Shown: one piece after another, positions 17,071 to 26,754 of the stretch
Numbering within the stretch: the stretch's first letter is position 1
Layout: each line of letters begins with the position of its first letter
NCBI RefSeq assembly: GCF_000017585.1
Contig: NC_009714.1
Location: 1,520,663 to 1,584,662, forward strand
Origin: Campylobacter hominis ATCC BAA-381
Lineage (GTDB): Bacteria; Campylobacterota; Campylobacteria; Campylobacterales; Campylobacteraceae
Direction of reading: 5' to 3'
Length of the DNA stretch: 64,000 nt
The notes under the pieces: generated by a model
Databases searched by the model: none
What the model saw: only the letters and a program-made list of their open reading frames with translations
Told to the model about the DNA's origin: nothing
Program-made: the position numbers and the translations under genes

Positions 17071-17086
17071 ATAAGGAGATTAAAAA

Positions 17087-18469
17087 ATGAACGCTAAACA
17101 TATAAATTTTTTAAAAAACTCGGTTGGCGCGGATAATGTTTACGATGATGACGCGCATTTAACGGCATACTGCTACGACGCGACAAAAAATCGCTTCAAA
17201 CCGGACGCCGTCATATTTCCACGAAATGAAGAAGATGTAAGCAAAATTTTAAAATACTGCAATGAAAATAAAATTGCAGTTGTGCCAAGAGGCGCAGGTA
17301 GCGGCTTTACAGGCGGAAGTTTGCCGGCAAACGGCGGTATAATTCTAGCCTTTGAAAAACATATGAATAAAATTTTAGAAATCGATATGCAAAATTTAGT
17401 CGCTGTCGTACAACCTGGCGTTATAAATAAAGATTTGCAAAAAGCGGCCGAAGCAAAAGGACTTTTCTACCCGCCTGATCCTGCAAGTCAAGATTATTGC
17501 ACGATCGGTGGTAATGTAAGCGAAAATGCGGGCGGAATGAGAGCCGCAAAATACGGCATAACAAAAGATTATGTAATGGCGCTTCGCGCCGTTTTGCCAA
17601 ATGGAGAGATAATAAGAGCCGGAAAGCGCACGATAAAAGATGTCGCAGGATACAATACCGCAGGAATTTTAATCGCCAGTGAAGGCACTTTGGCAGTTAT
17701 TACTGAAATCACCTTAAAACTTATAGCAAAACCGAAAATGAGTGAAACCGCAATGGGAATTTTTGATTCCGTAGATGAAGCGATGAATGCCGTTTATAAA
17801 ACAATGGCGGGTGGCGTAGTGCCTGTAGCAATGGAATTTTTGGATAATCTTAGCATTCGCGCCGTTGAAGAAAAATTTCACAAAGGTTTATCCGTTGATG
17901 CTGGAGCGATTTTGATAACCGAAGTAGATGGAAACTCAAAAGATGATTTATCACGCCAACTTGATTTAATAGAAGCGGCTTTTAAAGAAAACGGATGCAC
18001 AAATTTTAAGCGCGCCAAAGATAAACAGGAAAGTGATGACATCTGGTTCGCAAGAAGAAATGTAAGTCAGGCAATCACAATTTACGGAAATAAAAAACTG
18101 AACGAAGACATCACCGTTCCGCGCTCAAAGCTACCGGAACTTTTGAAAAAAATAGGCGAAGTGGCGCAAGAGCACGCGTTAAAAGTACCTTGTTTCGGAC
18201 ATACCGGCGATGGAAATGTGCATACAAACGTTATGGTGGAAGACGGAAACGATAAAGCGCAACTTGAAAACGGGCAAAAGGCAATCGAAAAAATATTTAA
18301 AATCGCCGTTGATTTAGGTGGAACTTTGAGTGGAGAACACGGCATAGGATTAAGCAAAGCGCCTTTTATGCACTTGGCTTTTAGTGAAGCCGAGATGAAT
18401 TTATTTCGCACCGTCAAAAAAGCTTTTGATCCTAATAATATTTTAAATCCCGGAAAAATGGGACTTTAA
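17087..18469 (+). CDS. glcD: FAD-linked 2-hydroxyacid dehydrogenase, GlcD type
   Basis: A 460-residue flavoprotein of the glycolate/D-lactate dehydrogenase family that passes electrons through an iron-sulfur partner to the quinone pool. The PP-type FAD domain shows VPRGAGSGFTGGSLP (about residues 65-80), IGGNVSENAGGMRAAKYGIT (near 140) and GTLAVITEITLKL (near 203). The C-terminal cap has CFGHTGDGNVHTN and LSGEHGIGLSK, then LNPGKMGL at the end. AAGGAG precedes the ATG. glcF follows 290 bases downstream. There is no GlcE nearby. Glycolate, D-lactate or another hydroxyacid as substrate is undecided. Confidence 0.88.
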   Translation: MNAKHINFLKNSVGADNVYDDDAHLTAYCYDATKNRFKPDAVIFPRNEEDVSKILKYCNENKIAVVPRGAGSGFTGGSLPANGGIILAFEKHMNKILEIDMQNLVAVVQPGVINKDLQKAAEAKGLFYPPDPASQDYCTIGGNVSENAGGMRAAKYGITKDYVMALRAVLPNGEIIRAGKRTIKDVAGYNTAGILIASEGTLAVITEITLKLIAKPKMSETAMGIFDSVDEAMNAVYKTMAGGVVPVAMEFLDNLSIRAVEEKFHKGLSVDAGAILITEVDGNSKDDLSRQLDLIEAAFKENGCTNFKRAKDKQESDDIWFARRNVSQAITIYGNKKLNEDITVPRSKLPELLKKIGEVAQEHALKVPCFGHTGDGNVHTNVMVEDGNDKAQLENGQKAIEKIFKIAVDLGGTLSGEHGIGLSKAPFMHLAFSEAEMNLFRTVKKAFDPNNILNPGKMGL

Positions 18470-18548
18470 AATATTTTAATCGGTGCGATGAGATGAGAAT
18501 TTCAAGGTTATTTATTGTTTAAAAACTTTTAATTGAAAAAAGGTACTG

Positions 18549-18707
18549 AATTTTTAAGGCTGAAAAAGTGAAAATTTTTATAACTGAAATTGTAAATTTT
18601 AAAATTTCTACTGAACTTTTGTATGAAATTTATGAAATTTCGCAGTTTTAAATTTTTCGCACAAGTATTTTAAGAAAAGAAATTTTTAAACTGCAGCCTT
18701 AAAAATT
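18549..18707. repeat. 14-bp perfect inverted repeat flanking 131 bases
   Basis: AATTTTTAAGGCTG at 18549-18562 is repeated in reverse complement at 18694-18707, in the 293-base gap between glcD and glcF. The interior is AT-rich without an open frame. It could be a small non-autonomous element or an RNA structure in the glcD-glcF transcript. Confidence 0.5.
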
Positions 18708-18762
18708 AAGTGAAAAAATAGAACCAAAGTATAGATTTTAAAGAGTTATAGATGGAGTTAAT

Positions 18763-20043
18763 ATGTCAAAAAAAAACGAAGCAAAATTTAATTTTAAAGA
18801 TATCAGCGATAAATGCGTTAAATGCGGAAAATGCATACAAGTATGCACAATACACGAAATCAATCGCGATGAAGTAACCTCACCGCGCGGATTTTTGGAC
18901 CTTTTAGGAGCTTATCAGAATGGTGATTTGGCGCTTGATAAAAATCTGAAAGATATTTTGCAAAAGTGCTTTTTATGCACAAACTGCGTGCAAGTCTGTC
19001 CAAACTCGCTCCCTGTCGATTTCGCAATCGAACAAAGCAGAAACGAAATAAGGAAAACTCACGGCATTGCGTGGTATAAAAAAATAGTCTTTTTCTTTTT
19101 AAGAAACCGCAAAATTTTAGATATCGTAGCGCGTTTCGGATATGTTTTTCAAAGCTGCGGATTTAAAATTTTAAAAGAGCAAAGTTCAATGAAAATGAGA
19201 AAAATTCCGCTTGTAAAAATGGATAGAGTGCTTCCGAGCCTAGCAAAAAAAAGTTTTTTAGCCTCTTATGAAGACGTGATTGAAAACGGTGGTGCCGGCA
19301 AAGTCGGAATTTTTATCGGCTGTTTTGCAAACTATTTTTATACGGATATCGGCAAAAGTTTGCTTAAAGTTTTAAAAGCCCTTAAAATAGATGCATATCT
19401 CATCAAAAAACAAAAATGCTGCGGCGCACCGCAATATTTCACCGGAGATTTTAAAAGTGTCGAATATTTGGCAAAATTTAATATTGAATATTTAGAGAGC
19501 TTCGTTGGCAAACTGGATGCCGTAATCGTGCCTGAAGCAACTTGTTGCGCGATGATAAAACATGATTATGCGAAGTTTTTTTGGAATGATAAAAAATGGA
19601 AAGAAAGAGCCGAAAAACTCTCGAATTTCATATTTTTAGCTACTGAATATCTCGATAAAAAGACAAATTTAGCCGAAATTCTGGCTACCAAAAAAACTCA
19701 AAATTTCAGCGTAACATATCATGATCCATGTCACGCGCGTAAAATGCTTGGAATCTTTAAAGAACCACGCCATCTGATAGCTCAAAATTTTACTATCAAA
19801 GAGATGAAAGATAGCAATCATTGCTGCGGTTTTGGCGGCGTTACAATGCAAAGCGAAAATTATAAATTTGCTAAACAGTCAGGACTTATAAAAGCTCAAA
19901 TGATAAAAGAAGCGGATGCGACTTTCGTAAGTGCCGAATGCAGTGCTTGTAGAATGCAAATCACGGACGCGGTAAACGGCATAAAGGATGATACGAAATT
20001 TAAAAATCCTATCGAACTTATCGCAATGGCGTTAAAAGAGTAA
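18763..20043 (+). CDS. glcF: Iron-sulfur/cysteine-rich subunit, GlcF/LutA type
   Basis: A 426-residue protein with two ferredoxin motifs near the N terminus, CVKCGKCIQVC (about residue 24) and CFLCTNCVQVCPNS (about 71). These are followed by the two CCG domains typical of heterodisulfide-reductase-like electron carriers (KCCGAPQYF near 224, HCCGFGGVTM near 356). It accepts electrons from GlcD-type flavoproteins and passes them on, probably to menaquinone at the membrane. The ATG at 18763 follows ATGGAG. The adjacency with glcD supports one complex. LutA-type lactate oxidation is an alternative. Confidence 0.85.
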   Translation: MSKKNEAKFNFKDISDKCVKCGKCIQVCTIHEINRDEVTSPRGFLDLLGAYQNGDLALDKNLKDILQKCFLCTNCVQVCPNSLPVDFAIEQSRNEIRKTHGIAWYKKIVFFFLRNRKILDIVARFGYVFQSCGFKILKEQSSMKMRKIPLVKMDRVLPSLAKKSFLASYEDVIENGGAGKVGIFIGCFANYFYTDIGKSLLKVLKALKIDAYLIKKQKCCGAPQYFTGDFKSVEYLAKFNIEYLESFVGKLDAVIVPEATCCAMIKHDYAKFFWNDKKWKERAEKLSNFIFLATEYLDKKTNLAEILATKKTQNFSVTYHDPCHARKMLGIFKEPRHLIAQNFTIKEMKDSNHCCGFGGVTMQSENYKFAKQSGLIKAQMIKEADATFVSAECSACRMQITDAVNGIKDDTKFKNPIELIAMALKE

Positions 20044-20047
20044 TTGT

Positions 20048-20938
20048 GTGAAAAATTCTTATCTGGCAGGCGTATTTTTAGCATTTATAAGCGGCATTAT
20101 CTGGGGATTTTCCGGTGTTTGCGGTGAATATTTATTTACCAATAAACATTTCGATCCGTTTTGGCTAACTTCAGTGCGACTTTTAGCGAGCGGTTTAATA
20201 CTTTTTACCATTGTTTTTACAAAATCTAAATTTAAAGTTTTCGCGATTTTTAGCGACCGATCGGCACTTTTTGACTTAGGGCTTTATGCTGTTTTCGGAC
20301 TTGCGCTTTGCCAACTTACATATTATTTTACAATATCATACTCAAATGCCGCCATAGCTACGACTTTGCAATATACGGCGCCTGCTATGATTATGATATT
20401 TGTCTGTATAAAAGAGCGGAATTTTCCCACTTTTAGAGAATTTATCGCACTTGTTTTTGCAACTTCTGGCATTTTTTTCTTTGCAACTCATGGAAATTTT
20501 CAAAATTTAGTAATTTCAAAAGAGGCTCTTATAATCGGATTATTATCAGCACTTTGCGTTGTAATTTACAGCATAGCTCCAATTAAAATCAGTCAAAAAT
20601 ACGGCACAAATGCTGTTTTAGCGCTTGGACTTATTATGAGCGGCGGAGTTTTTTGGATTTTTTATGCGATTTTTGGCGGCGAAATTTTACCAAGTATTGA
20701 TTTTTCCGCATTTTTAGTTATTTGTGCAATTGTATTTTTGGGTACAATTTGCGGTTTTTCATTATATATGATTGCAGTTAACTTTATAGGACCGAAAAGA
20801 GCAAGCCTGGTAGCCTCAATTGAACCTCTTATGGCGGCACTTTTCGGACATTTTTGGCTTGGAAGCAAATTTGTATTTTTCGATTATCTGGGTTTTACTT
20901 TAATCATTTTGTGTGCAGTTTTACTGAGCAAAAAATAA
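20048..20938 (+). CDS. EamA/DMT-family transporter
   Basis: A 296-residue inner-membrane protein with ten hydrophobic segments in two EamA halves. SGIIWGFSGVCGEYLF lies near the N terminus and AIATTLQYTAPAMIMIF closes the first half. ASLVASIEPLMAALFG, the typical EPxxA region, is in the second half. Members export or take up amino acids and metabolites; the substrate is not predictable. The start is GTG, 5 bases after glcF, so it is probably in the same transcript. Confidence 0.85.
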   Translation: MKNSYLAGVFLAFISGIIWGFSGVCGEYLFTNKHFDPFWLTSVRLLASGLILFTIVFTKSKFKVFAIFSDRSALFDLGLYAVFGLALCQLTYYFTISYSNAAIATTLQYTAPAMIMIFVCIKERNFPTFREFIALVFATSGIFFFATHGNFQNLVISKEALIIGLLSALCVVIYSIAPIKISQKYGTNAVLALGLIMSGGVFWIFYAIFGGEILPSIDFSAFLVICAIVFLGTICGFSLYMIAVNFIGPKRASLVASIEPLMAALFGHFWLGSKFVFFDYLGFTLIILCAVLLSKK

Positions 20939-21344
20939 CTATAAATACAATTTATGGTATTAGAAGCGTTTATTTAATATTTTTGTGCTTTTTGAAATAT
21001 TTATAAAAACAAAAAATTTAATAAATTTTAAAATTATTTTATACTAAAGCGATTTTTTAATAAATCAATTTTATATAAATTAATGCTATTAAAGATGTAA
21101 TGTTTACCTGCAATGGCAAAAAAGTTTTAAATTTTATTTATTATGAGCAAAACTTTTAATTTTTTTATATAAATTTTTAACCTGATGATAAATTACCGCC
21201 CTTAAATTTCAATATTTTTATTGTTTCTTGTAAAATTTAAATAGTAAATTTGCAAAAGTTTATTCTAAAATACAACAACTGAAAAATGTAAATTTTTGGT
21301 TTTCTATAAAAAGTATTGCAAAATTAAAATATGTTTTAATTTTA
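20939..21344. other. AT-rich convergent gap
   Basis: About 400 bases between the convergent EamA and prfA genes. I see no gene, strong hairpin or repeat in it. Confidence 0.5.
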
Positions 21345-22412
21345 TTAAATTTCACTTTTATTGATTGCTTCGGCTTGAGCATGCGCGATAAGCGGATCTA
21401 TAATTTCATCAAAAAGCCCGCCCGCCATAATCGCGTCAAGACGATACAGTGTAAGATTTATTCTATGATCCGTTATACGGTTTTGCGGATAATTATACGT
21501 GCGTATTCGCCCGCTTCTATCGCCTGTACCTACTTGATCTTTTCGTTCGCTTTGCTCTTTTGCTTTTCGCTCTTTTTCCTGTAAATCATAAAGTCTTGCT
21601 TTTAGCACTTTCATAGCGGCTTCTTTATTTTTGTGTTGGCTTTTTCCGTCTTGATTTGTAACTACAAGTCCTGTCGGTATGTGAGTTATTCTGACGGCGC
21701 TATCGGTTGTATTTACGCATTGTCCGCCATGTCCTGAAGCACGCATTACATCTATTCGTAAATCATTTTCATTTATTTGAATTTCACTATCTTCAATTTC
21801 AGGCATTATGGCTACTGTTATAGCAGATGTATGCACGCGACCTTGACTTTCGGTTTCAGGCACTCTTTGAACTCTATGCGTTCCGCCTTCAAATTTCAAA
21901 CGCGAATAAGCTCCATCACCTTTTACAAGTAAAATAACTTCTTTAAAACCGCCTGCGCTTCCTTCACTTTGACTTACAATTTCCGTTTTATATCCGCGAA
22001 GTTCGGCATAGCGCAAATAAGCGTCCAGTAAATCTCCGGCGAAAAGCGCAGCTTCATCGCCACCTGTTCCTGCACGAATTTCAAGAAAAATATTTTTTTC
22101 GTCGTTAGGATCTTTTGGAATAAGTAGAATTTTTATCTCTTCTTCAAGTTTGTTTTGTGAAATTTCTAAATTTTTAAGTTCTTCTTTTGCCAAATCGCCA
22201 AGTTCGGTATCATTTATCAAACTTTTGTTGTCTTCAATGTTTTTTAAAACTTCCAAATACTGTAATGTAGCATTTCTTACAGGTTCAATACTGCGTTGTT
22301 CTTTAGAAAGTTTGGTTACTAAAGAGATATCGCTCAAAATTTTAGGGTCGCTAAGACTTTCTGAAATTTCGTCGTATCTTTTCAAAAACGGCTTAAGGCG
22401 ATCGGCTAACAA
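21345..22412 (-). CDS. prfA: Peptide chain release factor 1
   Basis: A 355-residue factor that reads UAA and UAG and triggers peptide release. The catalytic GGQ lies in [16 protein letters not shown] (about residue 230), and the decoding region contains the PET tripeptide ([11 protein letters not shown]), which marks RF1 rather than RF2. The length is normal. It is directly adjacent to rpsT upstream, so the two are one operon. Confidence 0.97.
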   Translation of the reverse strand: MLADRLKPFLKRYDEISESLSDPKILSDISLVTKLSKEQRSIEPVRNATLQYLEVLKNIEDNKSLINDTELGDLAKEELKNLEISQNKLEEEIKILLIPKDPNDEKNIFLEIRAGTGGDEAALFAGDLLDAYLRYAELRGYKTEIVSQSEGSAGGFKEVILLVKGDGAYSRLKFEGGTHRVQRVPETESQGRVHTSAITVAIMPEIEDSEIQINENDLRIDVMRASGHGGQCVNTTDSAVRITHIPTGLVVTNQDGKSQHKNKEAAMKVLKARLYDLQEKERKAKEQSERKDQVGTGDRSGRIRTYNYPQNRITDHRINLTLYRLDAIMAGGLFDEIIDPLIAHAQAEAINKSEI

Positions 22413-22679
22413 TTATGCAACCAGACTGTTTACTAATTTTGCAAGTCTGCTAACATGACGGCTTGCTGTTTCTTTTTTCAAAAAGCCTTTGCTTACAAAG
22501 CTATGGAAATTTTGATTTACAACTTTTAAAGCCGCTTTTGCAGCATCAACATCTTTAGCTTCTACAGCTTCTTTTACCGCGCGTGTCATATTTTTAAGAC
22601 GGGTGCGATAAAAACGGTTTCTTTCTGTTCTTTTTATAGTTTGTCTTGCTCTTTTTTCAGCAGATTTATGGTTTGCCAT
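22413..22679 (-). CDS. rpsT: 30S ribosomal protein S20
   Basis: An 88-residue basic helical protein of the small subunit ([17 protein letters not shown] at the start, [15 protein letters not shown] at the end). A normal AAGGA-type site precedes the ATG. The rpsT-prfA order is the usual one in Campylobacter. Confidence 0.97.
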
Positions 22680-22769
22680 AGTAATCCTTTTTTAAAAATT
22701 TAAACCTTGCATTATATGAAAATTTTATTTAATTGCGGCTTAATTTAAGTATAATTTTATATTAAGAAA

Positions 22770-22791
22770 GCGGAAATTTTAAAATTTCCGC
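22770..22791 (-). terminator. Terminator of pycB
   Basis: An 11-bp perfect palindrome (GCGGAAATTTT and its complement) 8 bases after the pycB stop, followed on the minus strand by TTTCTT. The symmetric stem may also act for transcription from the other side. Confidence 0.65.
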
Positions 22792-22799
22792 CTTTTATT

Positions 22800-24629
22800 T
22801 TATTCAACGATAGCAAGCACTTGATTGCTATCTACAGTATCTCCCTGATTTACTAAAATTTCTTTAATGACTCCGTCTTTTGGAGATTCTATATTTATTT
22901 CCATTTTCATAGCTTCCAAAATTACGACATTTTGACCTTTTGAAACTTTATCGCCTACTTTTACTAAAATTTTAAATACATTGCTTGGCAAAGTTGCCAA
23001 TACTTCGTTTGAATCACCGCTTGAAACGGTTTTATTTTCAGCTTTTGGAGCTTCTGCCGGTTTTGATTGTGATGGAGTTTGCGCTACGCTTTTTACACCT
23101 GCAAATTTGCTCTCGCCTTCCGCAACTTGGACATTATAGCTGTTTCCATTAACTAAAACGCTGTAAGTTTTTACCTCATCGCATTTTTTAGCATTATTTT
23201 TAGATGCTGCTTTTGGCATATCAGCTTTTTTGCGAACCATAACTTTGCCTTCGCCTTTTAAAAATGCGATTCCTTTTTCTTTACACGCTAAAGCTATAAA
23301 AATATTTTCTTCATTCGGCTCTATGTTTTCACGTTTTAGCACTTCTGCGGCATATTTGATGGATTTTTTCTCATCTTTATCAGCGATATCGATTGCATGC
23401 TCTTTTGTAGGAGCAAGACCTAGTTGCTTTTCAGCCATTTTTACTATTTCGCTGTCAGGTTTTACAGGAGTTCTGCCGAAATATCCAAGCACCATTTTAC
23501 CGTATCCATCAGCTATCTTTTTCCAATCTCCAAACATTACGTTATTAAAAGCTTGTTGAAAATAGAATTGACTTACAGGTGTTACACTCGTGCCAAAACC
23601 GCCTTTTTCTACGACTTCGCGCATAGCTTTGATGACTTGCGGGAATTTATCTAAAATATTGTTATCTCTCATCATTTGAGTGTTTGCGGTAAGCGCACCG
23701 CCAGGCATCGGCGAAAATGGTATTACAGGGCTTACCATTGTAGCTTCAGGCGGCATAAAATAATCTTTCAGACAGTCATATAAAACTTCTTCATATTTTA
23801 AAATTTTTTCTACGTCAAGTCCGCCGAGATCATAATTTTTGCCTTTTACGGCATGAAGAAGCGTCAAAATATCCGGTTGACTTGTTCCGCCGCTTACAGG
23901 ATGAGCTGCGAGATCTATACCGTCAGCTCCTGCTTCAAGCGCTGCCAAATAACAAGCTACGCTAACTCCTGCAGTTTCGTGCGTATGAAGTCTGATATGT
24001 GTGTTTTCAGGCAACAACTTGCGTGCCATTTTTATTGTTTGATAAACTTTTTCGGGGCTTGATGTACCGCTTGCGTCTTTAAAACAAACGCTATCAAAAG
24101 GAATTTTACTATCTAAAATTTCACGCAAAACCTTTTCATAAAATGCAGGATCATGTGCTCCAAAGCATTTTGGCGGCAAATCCATCATAGTTATTACGAT
24201 TTCGTGATTTAAACCGTGTGCTTTTATGCGCTCGCCGCTATATTTTAAGTTTTCGACATCATTTAATGCATCAAAATTTCTAATCGTATTCGTATTGTGC
24301 TTTTTAAAAAGTTTTGCGTGCAAATCTATCATTTCGCGACTTCCTGTATCAAGCGTAACTGTATTTACGCCTCTACTTAAAGTTTGCAGATTTGCATCTT
24401 TTCCGGCTACTTCGCGGAATTTATCCATCATCTCAAACGCATCTTCATTTGTATAAAAATAAAGACTTTGAAATCTGGCTCCGCCACCAAACTCAAAGTG
24501 AGTAATTCCTGCTTCTTTTGCGGCGCTCACCGCGGGTAGAAAATCGTTCATCAGCACTCTTGCACCAAAAACGGATTGGAAACCGTCTCTAAAAGTGGTA
24601 TCCATAACGTCAATAAATTTCTTTGCCAT
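22800..24629 (-). CDS. pycB: Pyruvate carboxylase subunit B (carboxyltransferase plus biotin domain)
   Basis: A 609-residue protein. The N-terminal carboxyltransferase TIM barrel (DTTFRDGFQSVFGARV at residues 10-25; TIRNFDALNDVENL; RLHTHETAGVSVA) is followed by a conserved domain. A Pro/Ala/Lys linker and a C-terminal biotinyl domain with VILEAMKMEI come last, in which the Lys of MKM carries biotin. In Campylobacter the separate PycA/PycB subunits make oxaloacetate from pyruvate. Sequence alone does not exclude oxaloacetate decarboxylase alpha (OadA), but no oadB or oadG lies here. Upstream and in the same direction are the two TRAP permease genes. Confidence 0.88.
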   Translation of the reverse strand: MAKKFIDVMDTTFRDGFQSVFGARVLMNDFLPAVSAAKEAGITHFEFGGGARFQSLYFYTNEDAFEMMDKFREVAGKDANLQTLSRGVNTVTLDTGSREMIDLHAKLFKKHNTNTIRNFDALNDVENLKYSGERIKAHGLNHEIVITMMDLPPKCFGAHDPAFYEKVLREILDSKIPFDSVCFKDASGTSSPEKVYQTIKMARKLLPENTHIRLHTHETAGVSVACYLAALEAGADGIDLAAHPVSGGTSQPDILTLLHAVKGKNYDLGGLDVEKILKYEEVLYDCLKDYFMPPEATMVSPVIPFSPMPGGALTANTQMMRDNNILDKFPQVIKAMREVVEKGGFGTSVTPVSQFYFQQAFNNVMFGDWKKIADGYGKMVLGYFGRTPVKPDSEIVKMAEKQLGLAPTKEHAIDIADKDEKKSIKYAAEVLKRENIEPNEENIFIALACKEKGIAFLKGEGKVMVRKKADMPKAASKNNAKKCDEVKTYSVLVNGNSYNVQVAEGESKFAGVKSVAQTPSQSKPAEAPKAENKTVSSGDSNEVLATLPSNVFKILVKVGDKVSKGQNVVILEAMKMEINIESPKDGVIKEILVNQGDTVDSNQVLAIVE

Positions 24630-24679
24630 ATTAGCCCCTTCGAAAAATTTTTAAAATTTTAATCTTTGTATATTTATTT

Positions 24680-26035
24680 TTAGCTTAAAAAAGCACTCAT
24701 TCCGAAAATTTCCGGATAAACCGCAAGCAATAATAAAACCAAAATCTGTAAAATTATAAACGGTAAAACACCTTTGTAAATATCAATTGTTCGCACACTC
24801 GGCGGGGTAACGCCTTTTAAGAAAAATAAAGAAAATCCAAACGGCGGCGTCATAAATGATGTTTGTAAATTTACAGCAATCAGTATAGCAAACCAAACTG
24901 GATCTATACCTAAATTTTGAGATATTGGAATTAAAATAGGTAAAATTATATATGAAATTTCAACATAATCAATAAAAAAACCTAAAATTAAAATAGATAC
25001 CATAGTAAGAGCTATAAAACCCCATTTTTGTCCAGGTAAACTCATCATAAAATCTTCTACAATCGTGTCTGCTCCGGTATAACTGAATATCATTGAAAAA
25101 GCGGTGGCTCCGATTAAAATCGCAAAAACCATCGACGAAATTTTAACACTTTCCTGTAAAGATTTATAAATAAGTTTCCATGAAAACGTGCGAAACAATA
25201 AAGCAAGAATAACAGCACCAAGACACCCTACAGCAGAACTTTCGGTAGGCGTAGCAAATCCTGTAAAAATTGAGCCTAAAACAAGCAAAATTAAAACCAA
25301 AACCGGAATTACATTTTTTAAAGCATTAAAAATTTGGTGCGCTTTGCTGTCCGTCGTATCAAATTTAACGCATGGCGCATAATCTTTTTTTACAAATGCG
25401 ACTATAGCGATAAAAACTACGTAAAAAAGTACCAAAGTAAGTCCCGGCACGATAGCCGCTTTAAAAAGATCACCAACAGGCACGCCAAAAACATCACCCA
25501 AAATAATCAAAACAATTGACGGCGGAATAATTTGTCCCAAGGTTCCTGAAGCTGCGATTGTGCCGCAACCAAGAGGTTTATTATAATGATATTTTATCAT
25601 TACCGGAAGACTTATAGCGCCCATTGCAATGACACTTGCTCCTACAATTCCTGTAGTAGCCGCAAGAAGTGCGCCGACTAAAACGGTGCTGATAGCAACT
25701 CCGCCGCGAATACCACCAAATAAAAACGCCATTGATTCAAGAAGTCTTTCCGCCAAACGGGTTTTTTGCAAAATCATTCCCATCAAAATAAAAAGCGGAA
25801 CGGAAATTAAAATTTTATTTTCCATAATATTAAAAATTCTATACGGCATAAATGAAAAAAGATCTATCATATTCGAAAAGGCGTCTGCAAAAATTTCTGT
25901 ACTATTATCTTCAAAAGCTTGCACAAAAGCATATATAGCACCGAAAAATACGGCAATAGCACCGAATGTAAAAGCGACCGGAAATCCTATAATAAGCATA
26001 AAAAGCGCCGCTAAAAACATTACAATTCCTACCAT
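24680..26035 (-). CDS. dctM: TRAP transporter large permease, DctM type
   Basis: A 451-residue inner-membrane protein with about 12 hydrophobic segments and DctM features (ISVPLFILMGMIL; AATTGIVGASVIAMGAISLP; GTIAASGTLGQIIPPSIVLI; TSFMTPPFGFSLFFLKGVTP). It forms the ion-driven channel for carboxylate-type substrates together with the small subunit encoded just upstream (2-base gap). The family also needs a periplasmic binding protein, which is absent from this locus. The neighbour pycB hints at C4- or keto-acid uptake, which is inference. Confidence 0.9.
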   Translation of the reverse strand: MVGIVMFLAALFMLIIGFPVAFTFGAIAVFFGAIYAFVQAFEDNSTEIFADAFSNMIDLFSFMPYRIFNIMENKILISVPLFILMGMILQKTRLAERLLESMAFLFGGIRGGVAISTVLVGALLAATTGIVGASVIAMGAISLPVMIKYHYNKPLGCGTIAASGTLGQIIPPSIVLIILGDVFGVPVGDLFKAAIVPGLTLVLFYVVFIAIVAFVKKDYAPCVKFDTTDSKAHQIFNALKNVIPVLVLILLVLGSIFTGFATPTESSAVGCLGAVILALLFRTFSWKLIYKSLQESVKISSMVFAILIGATAFSMIFSYTGADTIVEDFMMSLPGQKWGFIALTMVSILILGFFIDYVEISYIILPILIPISQNLGIDPVWFAILIAVNLQTSFMTPPFGFSLFFLKGVTPPSVRTIDIYKGVLPFIILQILVLLLLAVYPEIFGMSAFLS

Positions 26036-26036
26036 T

Positions 26037-26591
26037 TTATACGCCTTTCGCGCTATTTTGTGAATTTACAAAAAACTCTGCAAAGCCTGTTTTTTTGATT
26101 TGAATTAACGCATTTATATTTTGCACAATAAAACCTATTGCGGAAATTATTAAAAACCCAAAGCAGATCGGAATTGTGGATTTTATAATCCAGCGATATG
26201 CCAAACCTCCTGGATCAGCGCTTGTTTCGCCGCTCTCGTAAGCTTCTATAACAAAATCCGGCGAAACACAAACAATCAAAAGCGCAAAAGGAAGTAAGAA
26301 AAAAATCACACCGAAAATATTTATATAAGCTTTTTTACGAGGACTTAAAGAATCATATATCACGTCAACTCTAACGTGCGCATCCTGTTGTAAAGTATAA
26401 CTCATCCCAAATAAAAACATACAAGCGAAAAAATGCCATTCCAATTCTTGTAATGCGACATTTCCGTAATGAAAAAAATATCTGGCGCAAACATTAAAAA
26501 GCACAAAACAGACAAGCAAAAAAAGAAAAGTTATGCTTAAAATTCCTAAAATTTTTGCAAAAACTGCAAAAAATTTTTCAGCTCTTTTCAA
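26037..26591 (-). CDS. dctQ: TRAP transporter small permease, DctQ type
   Basis: A 184-residue protein with four membrane helices and the DctQ signature around VALQELEWHFFACMFLFGMSYTLQQDAHVRVDV (about residues 46-78 in two helices). It pairs with the DctM protein encoded downstream. The gene is first of the minus-strand set, diverging from dsbI. No dctP binding-protein gene precedes it. Confidence 0.88.
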   Translation of the reverse strand: MKRAEKFFAVFAKILGILSITFLFLLVCFVLFNVCARYFFHYGNVALQELEWHFFACMFLFGMSYTLQQDAHVRVDVIYDSLSPRKKAYINIFGVIFFLLPFALLIVCVSPDFVIEAYESGETSADPGGLAYRWIIKSTIPICFGFLIISAIGFIVQNINALIQIKKTGFAEFFVNSQNSAKGV

Positions 26592-26754
26592 AATTCCGTC
26601 CTTTTTATTGGTTTTGAGCTTAAAAGTTTACTCAAATGAAGCTTAAATTTTATGAATTTTTTAATTTAATTTAAATTTTAAATTTTTTGATAAGAAATTT
26701 ATAAAAACTATTATAAAATAAGATAAATTTTTAAAAAAAATAAAAGGTAATCAT

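Noticed and set aside
22800-24629. Oxaloacetate decarboxylase alpha subunit as the name of the biotin protein
   Set aside because: The domain plan fits both, but no oadB/oadG genes are near and the Campylobacter homologue is the pyruvate carboxylase B subunit.
25629-26063. 144-codon plus-strand frame opposite dctM
   Set aside because: It is antisense to a clear membrane-protein gene; the Ile/Ser/Pro-rich composition is typical of a shadow frame.
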